Assembly: GCA_007026445.1 (NCBI GenBank)
Contig: VDMD01000026.1
Location: forward strand, 310,001 to 374,000
Length of the DNA: 64,000 nucleotides
Direction of reading: 5' to 3'
From: Schizophyllum amplum
Lineage: Eukaryota > Basidiomycota > Agaricomycetes > Agaricales > Schizophyllaceae
Of the stretch, positions 11,344 to 22,602 are shown piece by piece (the stretch's first letter is position 1; every line of letters starts with the position of its first letter). Under the pieces are notes generated by a model. The model saw nothing but the letters and a program-made list of their open reading frames with translations, searched no databases and was not told the DNA's origin. The translations under genes and the position numbers were made by a program.

Positions 11344-12886
11344 ACTGGGGGGTGCGGGGTGTCGTGAAGGGCCTGGATGAGAGCTAAGTGGACGAAGTCT
11401 CAACGGCGCGGACAGGGCCGTCGAGGACCGGTGAAATGTAGCCTGGTAACCAAGCCCTCCGATCGCAGAGGAAGGGGGAGGGGCAATAGGGACGCGCCGA
11501 CGTCGACCTGGCTAGGGAACTTGAGCAGGCGACGAGATCGCAACATGCGTTCACGCACCGAGAGAGAACCAGCCGCACGGTGACGCTCGCTCGAACAATT
11601 CCGTACTGGGCGTCCCCCTCATCTTCAAGGTCGCAGGGCGGGTGAGGCGCCGCGGACGATGGTCGGGTGCAACATCCTGGACAGCCAGCAAGAGCTCATG
11701 ACGGCGAGAAGCAAGAGAGCAGCTCGCGATTGATCGTCCCGGGCCGATCATTTGATCACGTCTTTTGCGGGCAGGCGATTACCGTTTATGGAATGGCGAT
11801 TACCTTTTAGAGAAGACCCGGCTGATCATAACCAGGCCCGAGGGTTCGCAGCTATCCCTTGTTCTCTCTGAGTTGACATTAGCAATGGCACAGCGCTCCC
11901 CACCGCGCACTCAATAATTCCCTTAGATTGGATGAATGCAGCCGAAAATACGGCTATGATGCTTGAGGTCGGGAGCACTGAGCTCTGCACCCGGGGGGCC
12001 TCAACACAGCTCGCGCTTCTAGTTTATCGCAGGTTCTGGAGAATGCCGCGCGTCAACTGGCTGGCTCGGAAGGTTGTGTATACCCAATCTATGGAAGTGG
12101 CAGTTCTACCGATTAACGATGCTTGAGAGCACTAATTCGATTTCTTCTTCGTTGGTCGTGCTCCGTCCGATTCGCCCTCACGCCGGGTGGGTCCTGCGTC
12201 TCGGCTTTCATCGTCCGACTGTTCTGATCTCTTCCGCTTCGAGGCCCTCGCGACACCTCGGTTCTCCCGAGGGGCTGGAAAGCGCGTCAATGAGTGTAAT
12301 CAAGATGCTACAGTCAACGTACATCGCACTGGCTTCGTTACGCCTGTTTTCCCAGACTCGCTAGTACTCCGCTGCTGTCGTCTATCATCCGCCTCGTCTT
12401 CAGTCGCAGTGCGGACTTCAGGAAGACAAGAAGGTCGCTGCGAAGAGATGCGCTGAGAGGAGCGTGTTCCACGAGCGAAAGCACGAGGCGGCTTGGAGGA
12501 CGAAGCGACGGAGGTCGCGTGAAGAGTGTCCTGCGAAACGCTCTCGGCGGCAGACACCTTCTGAGAGGAGTGTTTGGAACCGCGTTTAGGTCCAGAATTG
12601 GGGCCATCATGGCGCGCGCGTACGGTACTCGAGGGCTGCGCCTGCCGTCGGGGCAAGGCCGCGGTTGCCCTACCCTTCAGGGCCAAAACTGGATCGTCGG
12701 CGGGCGGTGTCCAATCCACGTATTTTTCCAAGCAGCTGCCGATGTCGACCTCAGGACCCGGATCTTGCCAGTCCTTTGAGCTGTCGAATAAGTACGACCG
12801 CCGAATGACGGACATGTTGGGGAGGTCGACGATCGCGCGGCTTCCCACAGGCTCGCTGGCGAACTGGTCCGGAACGAGCCTTTTCA
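11081..12886. repeat. 1.8-kb segmental duplication, left copy
   Basis: This segment is almost identical to 17916-19717. The differences I noticed are a dinucleotide length change and a handful of single bases. Both copies contain a TG/AG microsatellite (here about 11291-11341), a dispersed 390-bp repeat and 195 codons of the 3' end of a JmjC gene. The right border falls inside the coding sequence of that gene, so this copy is the derived, truncated one. No inverted ends or obvious target duplication were seen at the borders. Confidence 0.9.
12300..12886 (-). pseudogene. Truncated 3' copy of the JmjC gene
   Basis: The frame is equivalent to the last exon of the gene at 19131-22144 and ends at the same stop codon. 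It lacks everything upstream of codon ~196 from the end, because the duplicated block breaks off at 12886. The sequence beyond the break is unrelated. No promoter or start is visible, so it is unlikely to make protein. One silent-or-conservative difference (A to S region, QFASEP against QFANEP) separates the copies. Confidence 0.85.
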
Positions 12887-13180
12887 CTGTGAAGCGCAGA
12901 CCGGGTGAATGTCACCAGGCAAATCACGGGTGAAATCCACCTGGTAAACGGATGAGAGTTACCCGCCCAGCGGGTTAATACTGGGGTAGGTACGCCGGGG
13001 GAAAACCTAGTTAATTCGCACCGCATTTTGGCACATTCACCCGGTGCCCCCCCTCAGCGCTGGGCCTGTTACCTTTCACCCGTTTAGCAGGTGAATCATC
13101 CCACCGTTTGTTTCACCTGGTTTTCAGGTGAGATTTTCACCGGTTGTGCTGGTGGAAGTTGCTTGGCTTGCCACCACAGA
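12887..13180. repeat. Block of CACC-GGTGA inverted words
   Basis: Within 300 bp the words GGGTGAA, CACCTGGT, TTCACCCG, CAGGTGA and CACCGG recur in both orientations, for example TTCACCTGG near 13110 with CAGGTGA just after. A second block with the same vocabulary lies at 14470-14610 in the opposite sense. The two blocks may be the subterminal regions of a DNA transposon of about 1.7 kb inserted at the edge of the duplicated segment. Exact termini could not be fixed. Confidence 0.45.
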
Positions 13181-14469
13181 AAGCAGCTGTAAACAGCGAT
13201 ATTCGGTACTCGGTTCTGGTCGCAATGAATGATGCAAATAAGGTATATTGGTCTATACTACAACATAACTATTTCGCACTACAGTAGCTTACCCATTAGC
13301 GAAACAGAAAAATTAATCTGCCAGTTCTCCTGGCCGGATTTACGCTTTCGCTCCCAAAAAGTTGATAGCTGTATTCTAGATGCTTGAAAGTACTGTCGTG
13401 AATATTTTCAAGCGGAACGAGCGACGGTAGGGACCTTGGTGCGAGGGTCAAGTAGAGGGCGGGTAAAGCCGACATACCCTCAACGAAACATCCGGGCCGA
13501 CGTACCGGCGAGGCGGCACTCGATGCGTCGCAGACGCTCCCGTCGTATCTCTGAACCTCGTATACACATATAGAAACACCTAAGATGCTGTCTTGGAGCA
13601 GCTATAGCACTTAGAGATGCTTTATGTGCGGACGTCATGTCCCTTGCTACCAACATCATCGTGTCCCGCTCTCCTCGCGCCACCGAGCGGGTCACTCTAG
13701 ACCAACGGACACCAAACTTCGCAGGTAGGTATATCCCAATGGCTTATGCATCGACCCATTTTTTCAGATTTTTTGAGCAAGATCTACGAGGGCGGCGCGT
13801 GTCCGAAGCCAGAGGCATCGCGCGGATCAGGGCGGCGCAACAGCCGCCGTGCCATGCACATGGCCTGAGTGCACTACGGCACTCAGTTCCCGACGTAGAC
13901 AGTCATGTTGTACGCGGGCGTCGTACGCCGAGCGCAGGAGGTAGCCGTCAAGCTTCAAGAGCTGTGAGCGTAGGAAGGAAGGATCGTCGTTGTCGTTCCG
14001 CACTCGGCCGTGAGAAGATATCGATCACTTGAGGGCAGGTCTTTCGCCCTTAGCGTATCCTACACTTGTCGCATCATGATCGCTCGACTTGTGCCGGATC
14101 AGCCAGGCGCGCGCGCGTCTAGCTTTCTCCTTGTCTCAACTTGTCTAACCCTCAGGGCAGGTAAACACTTACTCGCTCTTCCTCAGTGCCGTTGTGTGTG
14201 CAAACTAGCCCGTCATGGTCATCTCCCTTTACCGCGTACATTGTCACGATCGCGCGCAGTGCGCCGCTGATCCTGTTGTTTGCGCTCAGATTAAGCTAGC
14301 TCTCTTGTATTATTTGTGGACTGCATGCGGCTTTTATTCATCACCGTATACATCAGCCTCAGCCGTAGTATACCACAATATCCTGACTTGCAAAGGCCTA
14401 AGCCGCCCTCAATACTTAACTGCAGCGTTAACGTGGGCTCGGCCCACCACAAGCAAAAACGGTTGAATA
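13181..14469. other. Stretch between the two CACC-rich blocks
   Basis: No gene is established. An ATG at 13637 opens a short frame (MSLATNIIVSRSPRATERVT) that runs to a good GTAGGT donor at about 13725, so a spliced gene or gene fragment is possible, but no second exon could be tied to it. An AT-richer stretch lies at 13190-13400. Confidence 0.35.
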
Positions 14470-14620
14470 TTTGACCAGGTCGATTAACCCGGTCACCCGG
14501 TGAAAGTGACCAGGTGCGCCCTCAGCGACGCGCCCGGTGAAAAGTCCCAGGTCGCCGTTCACCCGTTCTTCACCCGATAAACGAGTAACTGGTGAAATCA
14601 AACCCACGAGCGACCCCGGC
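14470..14620. repeat. Second block of CACC-GGTGA inverted words
   Basis: CACCCGGTGAAA, CCCGGTGAAAA, TTCACCCG and CTGGTGAAAT occur within 150 bp. The vocabulary is that of 12887-13180, in roughly inverted arrangement. Confidence 0.45.
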
Positions 14621-14927
14621 GAAAATATTGGGGCGAGATCTGGCGCCGATAGGGACAGTAGGCGCAGAAGTTCGTTGGATGTAGATCCCTTTGATGGCTG
14701 GTTTACGGGGCTCATCTAGTATACTTCTGCTTCATATGGCCCCGCCTTACACCGCTGTGGACTGATTTATTCTAGGATCGCCCGCCTCTTGTTGCTGCAG
14801 GCAACTCGAACACAGCGCCACAAAATATATGAGGATCGGAGATGTCATTGGCTACACTGCAATCCCACCGTGCCAAATTCATCCCTCTTGTTGCCCTTTT
14901 CTCGCAACCAACCACCAGAGAATGACA

Positions 14928-16308
14928 TTATTCCACTGCGGGGTGGTCGAAGAAATACCTCGACAGTGTCTCGGCATTCTCATTCCGTCCCCTTCCCGGC
15001 GCGAAATGGCGCAGTTGAGGAAGTAGATTGCGAAGAAAGGTACCTACTGCATCCGCATCAATGACTTGGCAGTAACCTACCTCCAACCACAGTAAGGGGA
15101 AGCCTGATGGCGGAAGCGAGCGTCCCAGGGTTGCCAAAGTCTGGATCGGGGTCGGGATTGACCTACAGTCTATCGTAGGCAAAGCGACGTCCAGTAGGCG
15201 TGGACAAAGGGATAAGATGGACAATAGACCGTGGATCGTGCATGTGTACGGCCACACGTTCGACGGCGACGGTGACGTATCGACAATGCGTAACTCGTGC
15301 ATGTTTGGCCATGACCTGACAGACATGACCAAGTCGGCATCCGCGATGAGCGCGTGCATCGGTGCTTGCAGGTGGAGAGAGGAGAGCCAAAACGTCGACA
15401 GAGCTCGCAGGACTGCAGGTGTCAGAGACCAGCGTTGATCTTCTGCGAATTCATGCACGATCACGGATAGGCGGAGCGTGGAAACGCAACGGCTGGTAAC
15501 AACACTGAGAAGACCATCGAACTGAGGAGGCGTTGTGATCGTAATATGGATGTGAAGCTCCTCGATGCACCAGGCAGGCCTCAAGCCTATCACAGCGACG
15601 ACCACATCCAGCGTTTGACCATGTATGTGCAGGACGCTTGTGTGATCCGTGATATGGGATCTGAGGCAGTAGCCAAGGCAGGCGATGCCGAAGGTGGATG
15701 CTTGCGGGAACGCGGCAGTCAGGTACTGAACCTCGGCACTGTTACGGCGTCCGCGAGTGATGACAACTCCAGCGACAGCGATCGAATGGGGCGGACCGAC
15801 TCCCAACCAGCTTGGCGACGAGGTGCTCATAGTAATCGTTTGCAGCCTAGGGAAGAGCAGCTTCACAGTAAGACTGGTCTGGATGGCGGCTATGATCGAC
15901 ATGTCCACAGCTCTGTCTCCCACGTCATGGCCGAAATGAATTCGCTTGACATATCGTAGGCGTCGCAAGACAATTTCCCATTGTTCGCCAGTAAGGTCTA
16001 TGCGAAGCGACTTCAAATGGATGAGTCTATATCGGGGTTGAGAGCGTTCGATGACTACGCACCAAGCCAATCTCGGGATGCCCCGACACATTCAAGGACG
16101 TATCAACCTCGCATTGAAGTGAGCTGTCGGGCATGAGGTGGAGGACCGGCCACAGGCCTGGCAGGAAGCTCCAAAGGCTGGCCGAGGCCGCCGCACCCCA
16201 GGAAGTGGACACCTGAGACAGATGGAAGAGAGCAACCCGAGGGAGTAACTTGCAGACTTCTTCTTGGAGTTCCGGAAGCTCGAGGACATGAACGAGTGCG
16301 CGAGACAT
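14928..16308 (-). CDS. F-box protein, paralogue, 442 aa, two exons
   Basis: The exons are 16063-16308 and 14928-16010. The 52-nt intron (16011-16062) starts GTGCGT and ends TGAAG; this choice was guided by the intron position of the paralogue at 2885-4275, and gives a continuous frame of 1329 nt. The F-box region reads LELPELQEEVCKLLPRVAL and then VSTSWGAAASASLWSFLPGL. The C-terminal part shares many blocks with the paralogue, such as EDQRWSLT.AVL.ALST.WL and SLPPSGFPL. Both likely serve as SCF substrate receptors. The two copies have diverged over their whole length, so this is an old duplication, unlike the near-identical 1.8-kb repeats between them. Confidence 0.85.
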
Positions 16309-17209
16309 GACTGAGTATGGGACATGACCTTGACTAGATTCTTAATAAGTAGGACAGCAGCCTTTGTCGTATAAAGGCGACGGGTGGCAGTCGCGCATAT
16401 CACTGTTCAGAATCAGCCATGACGCGTGAGCCCCGACCTTTGTGAGGGAGCATTCATGGATATCCGAGCAATGGCTCTGCTTCTTTGTCCTTTGTTACCC
16501 TCCGAATCACCGCATTTATTAGAAAGGATGTACAATGGCCTTACGGTCCGCACATCCCTCGTCCGTATCGATTAAGGGAGTAGCGGATCCTTGATGGGAG
16601 TCTTTGAGAAGCCGGCGCACGCTGGGCCTTGTGACGCAGGAAACGACGAATAATCGAACGAAGCGCCAAGGAACCATCATGTGTCTAAGAGGAATCCAGC
16701 GCTCGCCGGTGGATAGGTGCGGTGAGGAAGGGAGTTAGTGAAGGTCTTACCCGAACATCCAGGACATCGATCGTCGTCGTCATTACTGTTTTAGCTAGCT
16801 CGAACCGAGGGCGCGCCTTTCACACTACAGTGAAATCTCAGCCTGCGCCCGCCGGCCACTCTCATCAGTCTCGCAGTGTATGTCTCGGCATCGTTTTGGG
16901 CTTCCGCCCGTCGCACCGTAGCTCGACAGCGACATTGTCATACAGGATATGGCGTAAAGTAGAACGAGAGCGTATGTTAACGTGCCATCCTGCACACAGT
17001 GTCCATGAATCGGACTGCCAGTGTGAGGCAGGTTCGGGTTCGAATTTGTGTTTGAGCATACTACAGCGAGTGCAAGACGGACACCTGGCCTTGTCGGTGC
17101 TACCTCATCAGCCACGCTGCACGTCGTGACTGTTCCAGCGCATGCGAAGCAAAGATCTATTCGACTCGTTGCGCGTCGGCGGGTCTGGCACGACGAAGCT
17201 ACTTCATGA
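16309..17209. other. Intergenic region
   Basis: Nothing recognisable is present. The overlapping short ORFs on both strands show no motif or splice pattern that I can support. Confidence 0.45.
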
Positions 17210-17371
17210 CTAGGCTAGCAGTTCCCAGTCAGACAGGGCTAAGCAGCGGTCGAGATGTGCTGCGGGCTCTATAGTATCTCCCATGGGGCCCCACCCTGTC
17301 CAGCGAACGCCGTAGAAGATACGGCGGTCTCGCATGATGACCTTGAACAATATGCATTCCACTTCGTACTC
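17210..17371 (-). pseudogene. Chromodomain fragment of a Ty3/gypsy element
   Basis: Fifty-three codons before a stop at 17210 form a chromodomain: EYEVECILFKVI at the start, FYGVRWTGWG in the core and DTIEPAAHL toward the end, followed by the terminal helix. This arrangement at the extreme C-terminus of a frame is that of integrase chromodomains in chromovirus-type Ty3/gypsy retrotransposons, where the domain guides insertion into marked chromatin. The usual DTWEP motif has Ile in place of Trp. No integrase, reverse transcriptase or LTR is seen within several hundred bases upstream on this strand, so only a scrap remains. A host chromodomain gene is a less likely alternative. Confidence 0.65.
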
Positions 17372-17915
17372 CTCCGCTCCATCGGGTGTGATGAACACAG
17401 GACCCGGAAAGGTGGGGTGGTGGTCTTGGGGTGGAGGGGTTTTGCGTGCGGTCCGACGCCTGCCCGGATGCGCATACTCGGCGACTTCATGGTGCCCGTA
17501 AGTCACTAGGAACGAAGGCAAAAGTAACGAGTTCACGCACAGCGCTCCGACGATGATGAGCTGGTTCCTTGCACGCCTTTGTGCGCGCCCGTGTTGGATT
17601 GCGGTCTCTGTGCTTGCTCGGGCAGGTTAACCGAGTCGATGGTCGTGCGCGCGACGCGATCTTCGGACATGGCGGTCTTGGCGGCGCCGATGGTGGTGGT
17701 AGGATGGTTGTGGGAGAAGTATGGCCGGGCGTCTTGGTATTATAAAGGGCGTCTGGCGAACAAAGGACGATGCCGACATTGATCGATGCCTGCATCAGTC
17801 ACTGTTCTTTGTCTTACATTACTCGTGGACTCATCGCGCGAACCCTTCACGAAGCGTTGGTACGCAGAGCTGCTTGATTCGACAGGTATATTGCAAAAAA
17901 CAAAGTCAAAGTACA

Positions 17916-18126
17916 TGAACGAGTTCCGAAAAGTGCGCGGGGCGCTGGATTCTGGCAAGCAATACAGGATCCTGAACCTAGCTGTCAGTTGCCTGTATAC
18001 GATGATGATGAGAAGTGAAGCCAACGGAGCGAGATGGGTGCACTGACCTCTGAGACGATGAATCGGAGCGATGGGATGGAGGACAGTAGTGCCGGTGACT
18101 TCGCGGCCGAAAGATCCGCGTGTATA

Positions 18127-18174
<48 letters not shown>

Positions 18175-19717
18175 ACTGGGGGGTGCGGGGTGTCGTGAAG
18201 GGCCTGGATGAGAGCTAAGTGGACGAAGTCTCAACGGCGCGGACAGGGCCGTCGAGGACCGGTGAAATGTAGCCTGGTAACCAAGCCCTCCGATCGCAGA
18301 GGAAGGGGGAGGGGCAATAGGGACGCGCCGACGTCGACCTGGCTAGGGAACTTGAGCAGGCGACGAGATCGCAACATGCGTTCACGCACCGAGAGAGAAC
18401 CAGCCGCACGGTGACGCTCGCTCGAACAATTCCGTACTGGGCGTCCCCCTCATCTTCAAGGTCGCAGGGCGGGTGAGGCGCCGCGGACGATGGTCGGGTG
18501 CAACATCCTGGACAGCCAGCAAGAGCTCATGACGGCGAGAAGCAAGAGAGCAGCTCGCGATTGATCGTCCCGGGCCGATCATTTGATCACGTCTTTTGCG
18601 GGCAGGCGATTACCGTTTATGGAATGGCGATTACCTTTTAGAGAAGACCCGGCTGATCATAACCAGGCCCGAGGGTTCGCAGCTATCCCTTGTTCTCTCT
18701 GAGTTGACATTAGCAATGGCACAGCGCTCCCCACCGCGCACTCAATAATTCCCTTAGATTGGATGAATGCAGCCGAAAATACGGCTATGATGCTTGAGGT
18801 CGGGAGCACTGAGCTCTGCACCCGGGGGGCCTCAACACAGCTCGCGCTTCTAGTTTATCGCAGGTTCTGGAGAATGCCGCGCGTCAACTGGCTGGCTCGG
18901 AAGGTTGTGTATACCCAATCTATGGAAGTGGCAGTTCTACCGATTAACGATGCTTGAGAGCACTAATTCGATTTCTTCTTCGTTGGTCGTGCTCCGTCCG
19001 ATTCGCCCTCACGCCGGGTGGGTCCTGCGTCTCGGCTTTCATCGTCCGACTGTTCTGATCTCTTCCGCTTCGAGGCCCTCGCGACACCTCGGTTCTCCCG
19101 AGGGGCTGGAAAGCGCGTCAATGAGTGTAATCAAGATGCTACAGTCAACGTACATCGCACTGGCTTCGTTACGCCTGTTTTCCCAGACTCGCTAGTACTC
19201 CGCTGCTGTCGTCTATCATCCGCCTCGTCTTCAGTCGCAGTGCGGACTTCAGGAAGACAAGAAGGTCGCTGCGAAGAGATGCGCTGAGAGGAGCGTGTTC
19301 CACGAGCGAAAGCACGAGGCGGCTTGGAGGACGAAGCGACGGAGGTCGCGTGAAGAGTGTCCTGCGAAACGCTCTCGGCGGCAGACACCTTCTGAGAGGA
19401 GTGTTTGGAACCGCGTTTAGGTCCAGAATTGGGGCCATCATGGCGCGCGCGTACGGTACTCGAGGGCTGCGCCTGCCGTCGGGGCAAGGCCGCGGTTGCC
19501 CTACCCTTCAGGGCCAAAACTGGATCGTCGGCGGGCGGTGTCCAATCCACGTATTTTTCCAAGCAGCTGCCGATGTCGACCTCAGGACCCGGATCTTGCC
19601 AGTCCTTTGAGCTGTCGAATAAGTACGACCGCCGAATGACGGACATGTTGGGGAGGTCGACGATCGCGCGGCTTCCCACAGGCTCGTTGGCGAACTGGTC
19701 CGGAACGAGCCTTTTCA
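17916..19717. repeat. 1.8-kb segmental duplication, right copy
   Basis: This is the right-hand partner of 11081-12886. It is continuous at its right border with the complete JmjC gene, so it is probably the source locus. Its TG/AG microsatellite (about 18127-18172) is four bases shorter than in the left copy. Confidence 0.9.
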
Positions 19718-22144
19718 GAACGGCAATGCAGACCAGTTGAGCCAATCGGTCGATGTTTCCACCAACCCAGTTGCCGCCACGATCCCGCAGCCTTCGCAGA
19801 AAATGCTGGCCACCTTCATCATTGAGTTTGCCAACCCTTTCTTCAATGCTGCCGGGATGTATGTATTTGCGAGGCCATAGTACCATAAGGCACAGCGCGA
19901 TGAGGGGTTTTTTGAAGAAGACTAGCCCTCGATAGTCAGTTGCTTTGCATATGAGACCTCATAGTACACTCACCTCCACCCTCCTTGACCCGCGCCGGAA
20001 GAGAAGCCGCCATATAGATGAGCATGAGCTGAGCGTAACAGTGGTCGTGGTTTGTAGCAGCGCGGTCTGTCAGTTTCTCGAACGACCGGAAAAGCTCCAT
20101 GCGAGGGAGTCCCATCCAGTTCACATAGTGGCTGCCGACAGTCACCGTGTGCAGGGGTGTGTACACGACATGCGCCTTGCCCGCAGGTTGTATGCTGGTG
20201 GAAGACAGGTTAATGGAGGTTGCATAATGGGATACCATCACTGACATGATATCCCCTTCCTGGACGATTATTACGGAGCCACGTAAGACCCGATCCCCAT
20301 CTACCGAGAAGTCCTCCCTACCGGCACCATCGTCCGTCCTCTGGGCCCTCTTCTTGCGCCTGGGAATGCCGAGGACAAGGCTCTTCTGGCATTGTAGGAG
20401 CTTCTCGCGATCGATGGATTCCGGGTAGCAACATTCGAGGGCAAGCCAGAGCTTCGCACCCGGCCCACGGACTTCGAACGTCGTTCCCATCCCGGAGGCA
20501 TCCATATGTCCATGCGTGAGGAAGCCAGCCTGATGGAGAAGACACCAGTTCGCTGTACGTGCGATATCTGCTGGACGAAATTCATAATCTAGGTTCGCAC
20601 CCGCGTACGACGCGGTCGAAGTTTCGAGGTGGCCATCAGAGAGATATCTACAGTATATGAGATTTTGCCCATCACAAATGCGATAACGGACATACTTTGT
20701 GATGCCATCGTCTCGCACCAGGCCACCCGGTACATCAAGGATACACTGTATGTGTGCGTCGCTGTTGATGTCTTCAACGAACTCCCGAATCGTGCGATCG
20801 ACGTAAGGTTCGAAGGGCTCAGGATCTTCATCGGATCCATCGCCTGGTCTTCGCTTCTTCCTGTCGTCCGAGGCGTCCTCGTCGATACTATCATCAGCAG
20901 AGGTGTCTAACGGGTCGGGACCGTACTCGGTCGGAGGCATCATGTTGGCGCGCATCTCCATATCTGACGAGCATAAATTACTGAGCGCACATCTAGAATC
21001 AATGCCAGCAACTGACCGTGCACTTGCCGTTTGACGTCGAGCGCAGCACCGATGACCCCTCGACCCGGCTCCTTGGTTAGATAATGCAAGTTCATCGCCG
21101 GATCCTCGCCGCCCTCAGGGGTAGGGTCGCATTTAGTTCCAGCTCCTTTCAGGACCACCCACTTTCCCCTTCCTTGCGCGAGCACGGCTTGCTTGATTGC
21201 CAACGCGGGCTCTGTCTTGTCCATCTCCACAAAAGTGACCATGTCTGGACAATCTTGCGCGTTTGGAAATTTGGACATCGCGCGGACTTGGGCTTCGTCC
21301 TGAGTGGATGGACAAATCAGACATATTGTCGGTTGTGCAGAGTGTAGGACCTACAAATTCAAAAGTTTTTGTGGGCAGCCTCGGCAGACGGGTTTTGGCC
21401 CCGCACACCCACTCGATTTCGGGGCTGCGCTGAAGATTTGTGGCTCCGGTCGACAAATCGAGAAGAATCCTCTCCTCAGAGTGCGCCCTTCCCTCGAGCA
21501 TTCCATGGCCAGCTTGAGCGCTCGCAGGTGAAAGCCCGGTTGGGTAGCCTTCGTCTTCGTGTGAGGCAGGTCGACTCTCTGTTGGGGGTGTAGCCGAGGT
21601 CTCTGAGTGAGATTCCAATGGAGTGTAACGATCGTATTCCCCTCCAGTTTGCGCGAAACCTTCCACCACGTCAATCGCGGCTTGCACGGCGGCCTCTTTG
21701 CTCAAAGTCTGTTCGGCTCCTTGCGTCTCACGTGTCTCGTGGTCAAGCACATCTATCAATCCTTCCGTGGCGTTCCCCTGGCCCCGAAAAGCCTGAGAGG
21801 ACGTCGCGGGACTCGCCGCGGCGGGAGCGGCCAATGCCCGGTGAAGTTGCGCCTTCAGATCCCTTATTTGCTCAGCATCGCGGTCGGACGCCTTCTTAGC
21901 CTCTGACAGCTGCTTTTTGAGGCGCTCGTTTTCTCGCTTCCGAGCGCTTTGATAAGGTGAGTACATAAGATCGGCTGGCAATACGGCTCGTCCGAACGCA
22001 CTTGGATTCCTTCTTGGCTTTGGGTTGCTTGCTCTTCTCGTAGTCAGCAGATTGCTGGTAAGAAGAGCCACTCGAGGCCGTAGAGTCCCCAAAACTGTTC
22101 AAGAAGGTGAAGCCCGCGTTGAGGGTGTTGAAGTTGTGTGCCAT
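19131..22144 (-). CDS. JmjC (cupin) domain protein with basic coiled-coil N-terminus, 934 aa, five exons
   Basis: The exons are 22002-22144, 21355-21946, 21017-21299, 19974-20963 and 19131-19927. All four introns are 46-55 nt with GT...AG ends, and the joined coding length (2805 nt) is in frame. Residues about 48-86 form a basic, heptad-like helix (NARKRENERLKKQLSEAK), like a bZIP basic-leucine segment. The JmjC core lies at about 480-625: HMD at about 492-494 supplies the first iron-binding His and Asp, KLW follows as usual, and KAHVVYTPLHTVTVG near residue 604 carries the second His. JmjC enzymes are Fe(II)/2-oxoglutarate oxygenases, many of which demethylate histones. Whether this one is catalytic is uncertain; the core is divergent. 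The C-terminal 200 residues are basic and Ser-rich. Start chosen at the first ATG of exon 1. Confidence 0.85.
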
Positions 22145-22602
22145 GAAGGATCAAGAAGTTGAAAGGAAACAAATTCCTCAAATGGTAATCGCCTGATTAC
22201 GTAACCGTTTCACATCACGTGTCGCATTGGCTGACTGCTCAATCTTGCGAGGTCTACAGCGACAGCGATGTGTTTCCCAATACCATGAGAGTACGATATA
22301 GACAGTCGGAAAGGGTTGAGTTTTCAGGAGCCGGCTGAGCCGCGCCAGTGAAGCCCCACCATGCGTGTCAGAACGCAGACATACACCATGGGCTGACCGG
22401 CGGAATGCTCGTGTTGGCGGAGAACGACGCCTTTAATCAAGGTAGTGAGGAGAGCGATGAGGGGGCGGCAAAGCGTGACAGAGAGAGCAATTCCAGAGCC
22501 TTACTCTGGCTTGGCTTTCATCCGGCAGTCTTTTGGCCACGGCCCTGAATGTCTCCCAAAGTCGTGTATTCTTATACCGCATATCCATGGTTAGGAATAA
22601 TA
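22145..22602. promoter_or_regulatory. Upstream region of the JmjC gene
   Basis: The stretch between the JmjC start and the transposon should contain its promoter. No clear TATA box is seen. A GGTAATCGCC box near 22183 is the reverse complement of the GGCGATTACC word that occurs twice in each copy of the 390-bp dispersed repeat; the meaning is unknown. Confidence 0.35.

Noticed and set aside
11081..19717. The 1.8-kb repeats as LTRs of one retrotransposon with the stretch between as its body
   Set aside because: The stretch between holds an F-box gene on its own and no reverse transcriptase. The repeats contain host coding sequence and have no TG...CA ends or primer site that I could see.
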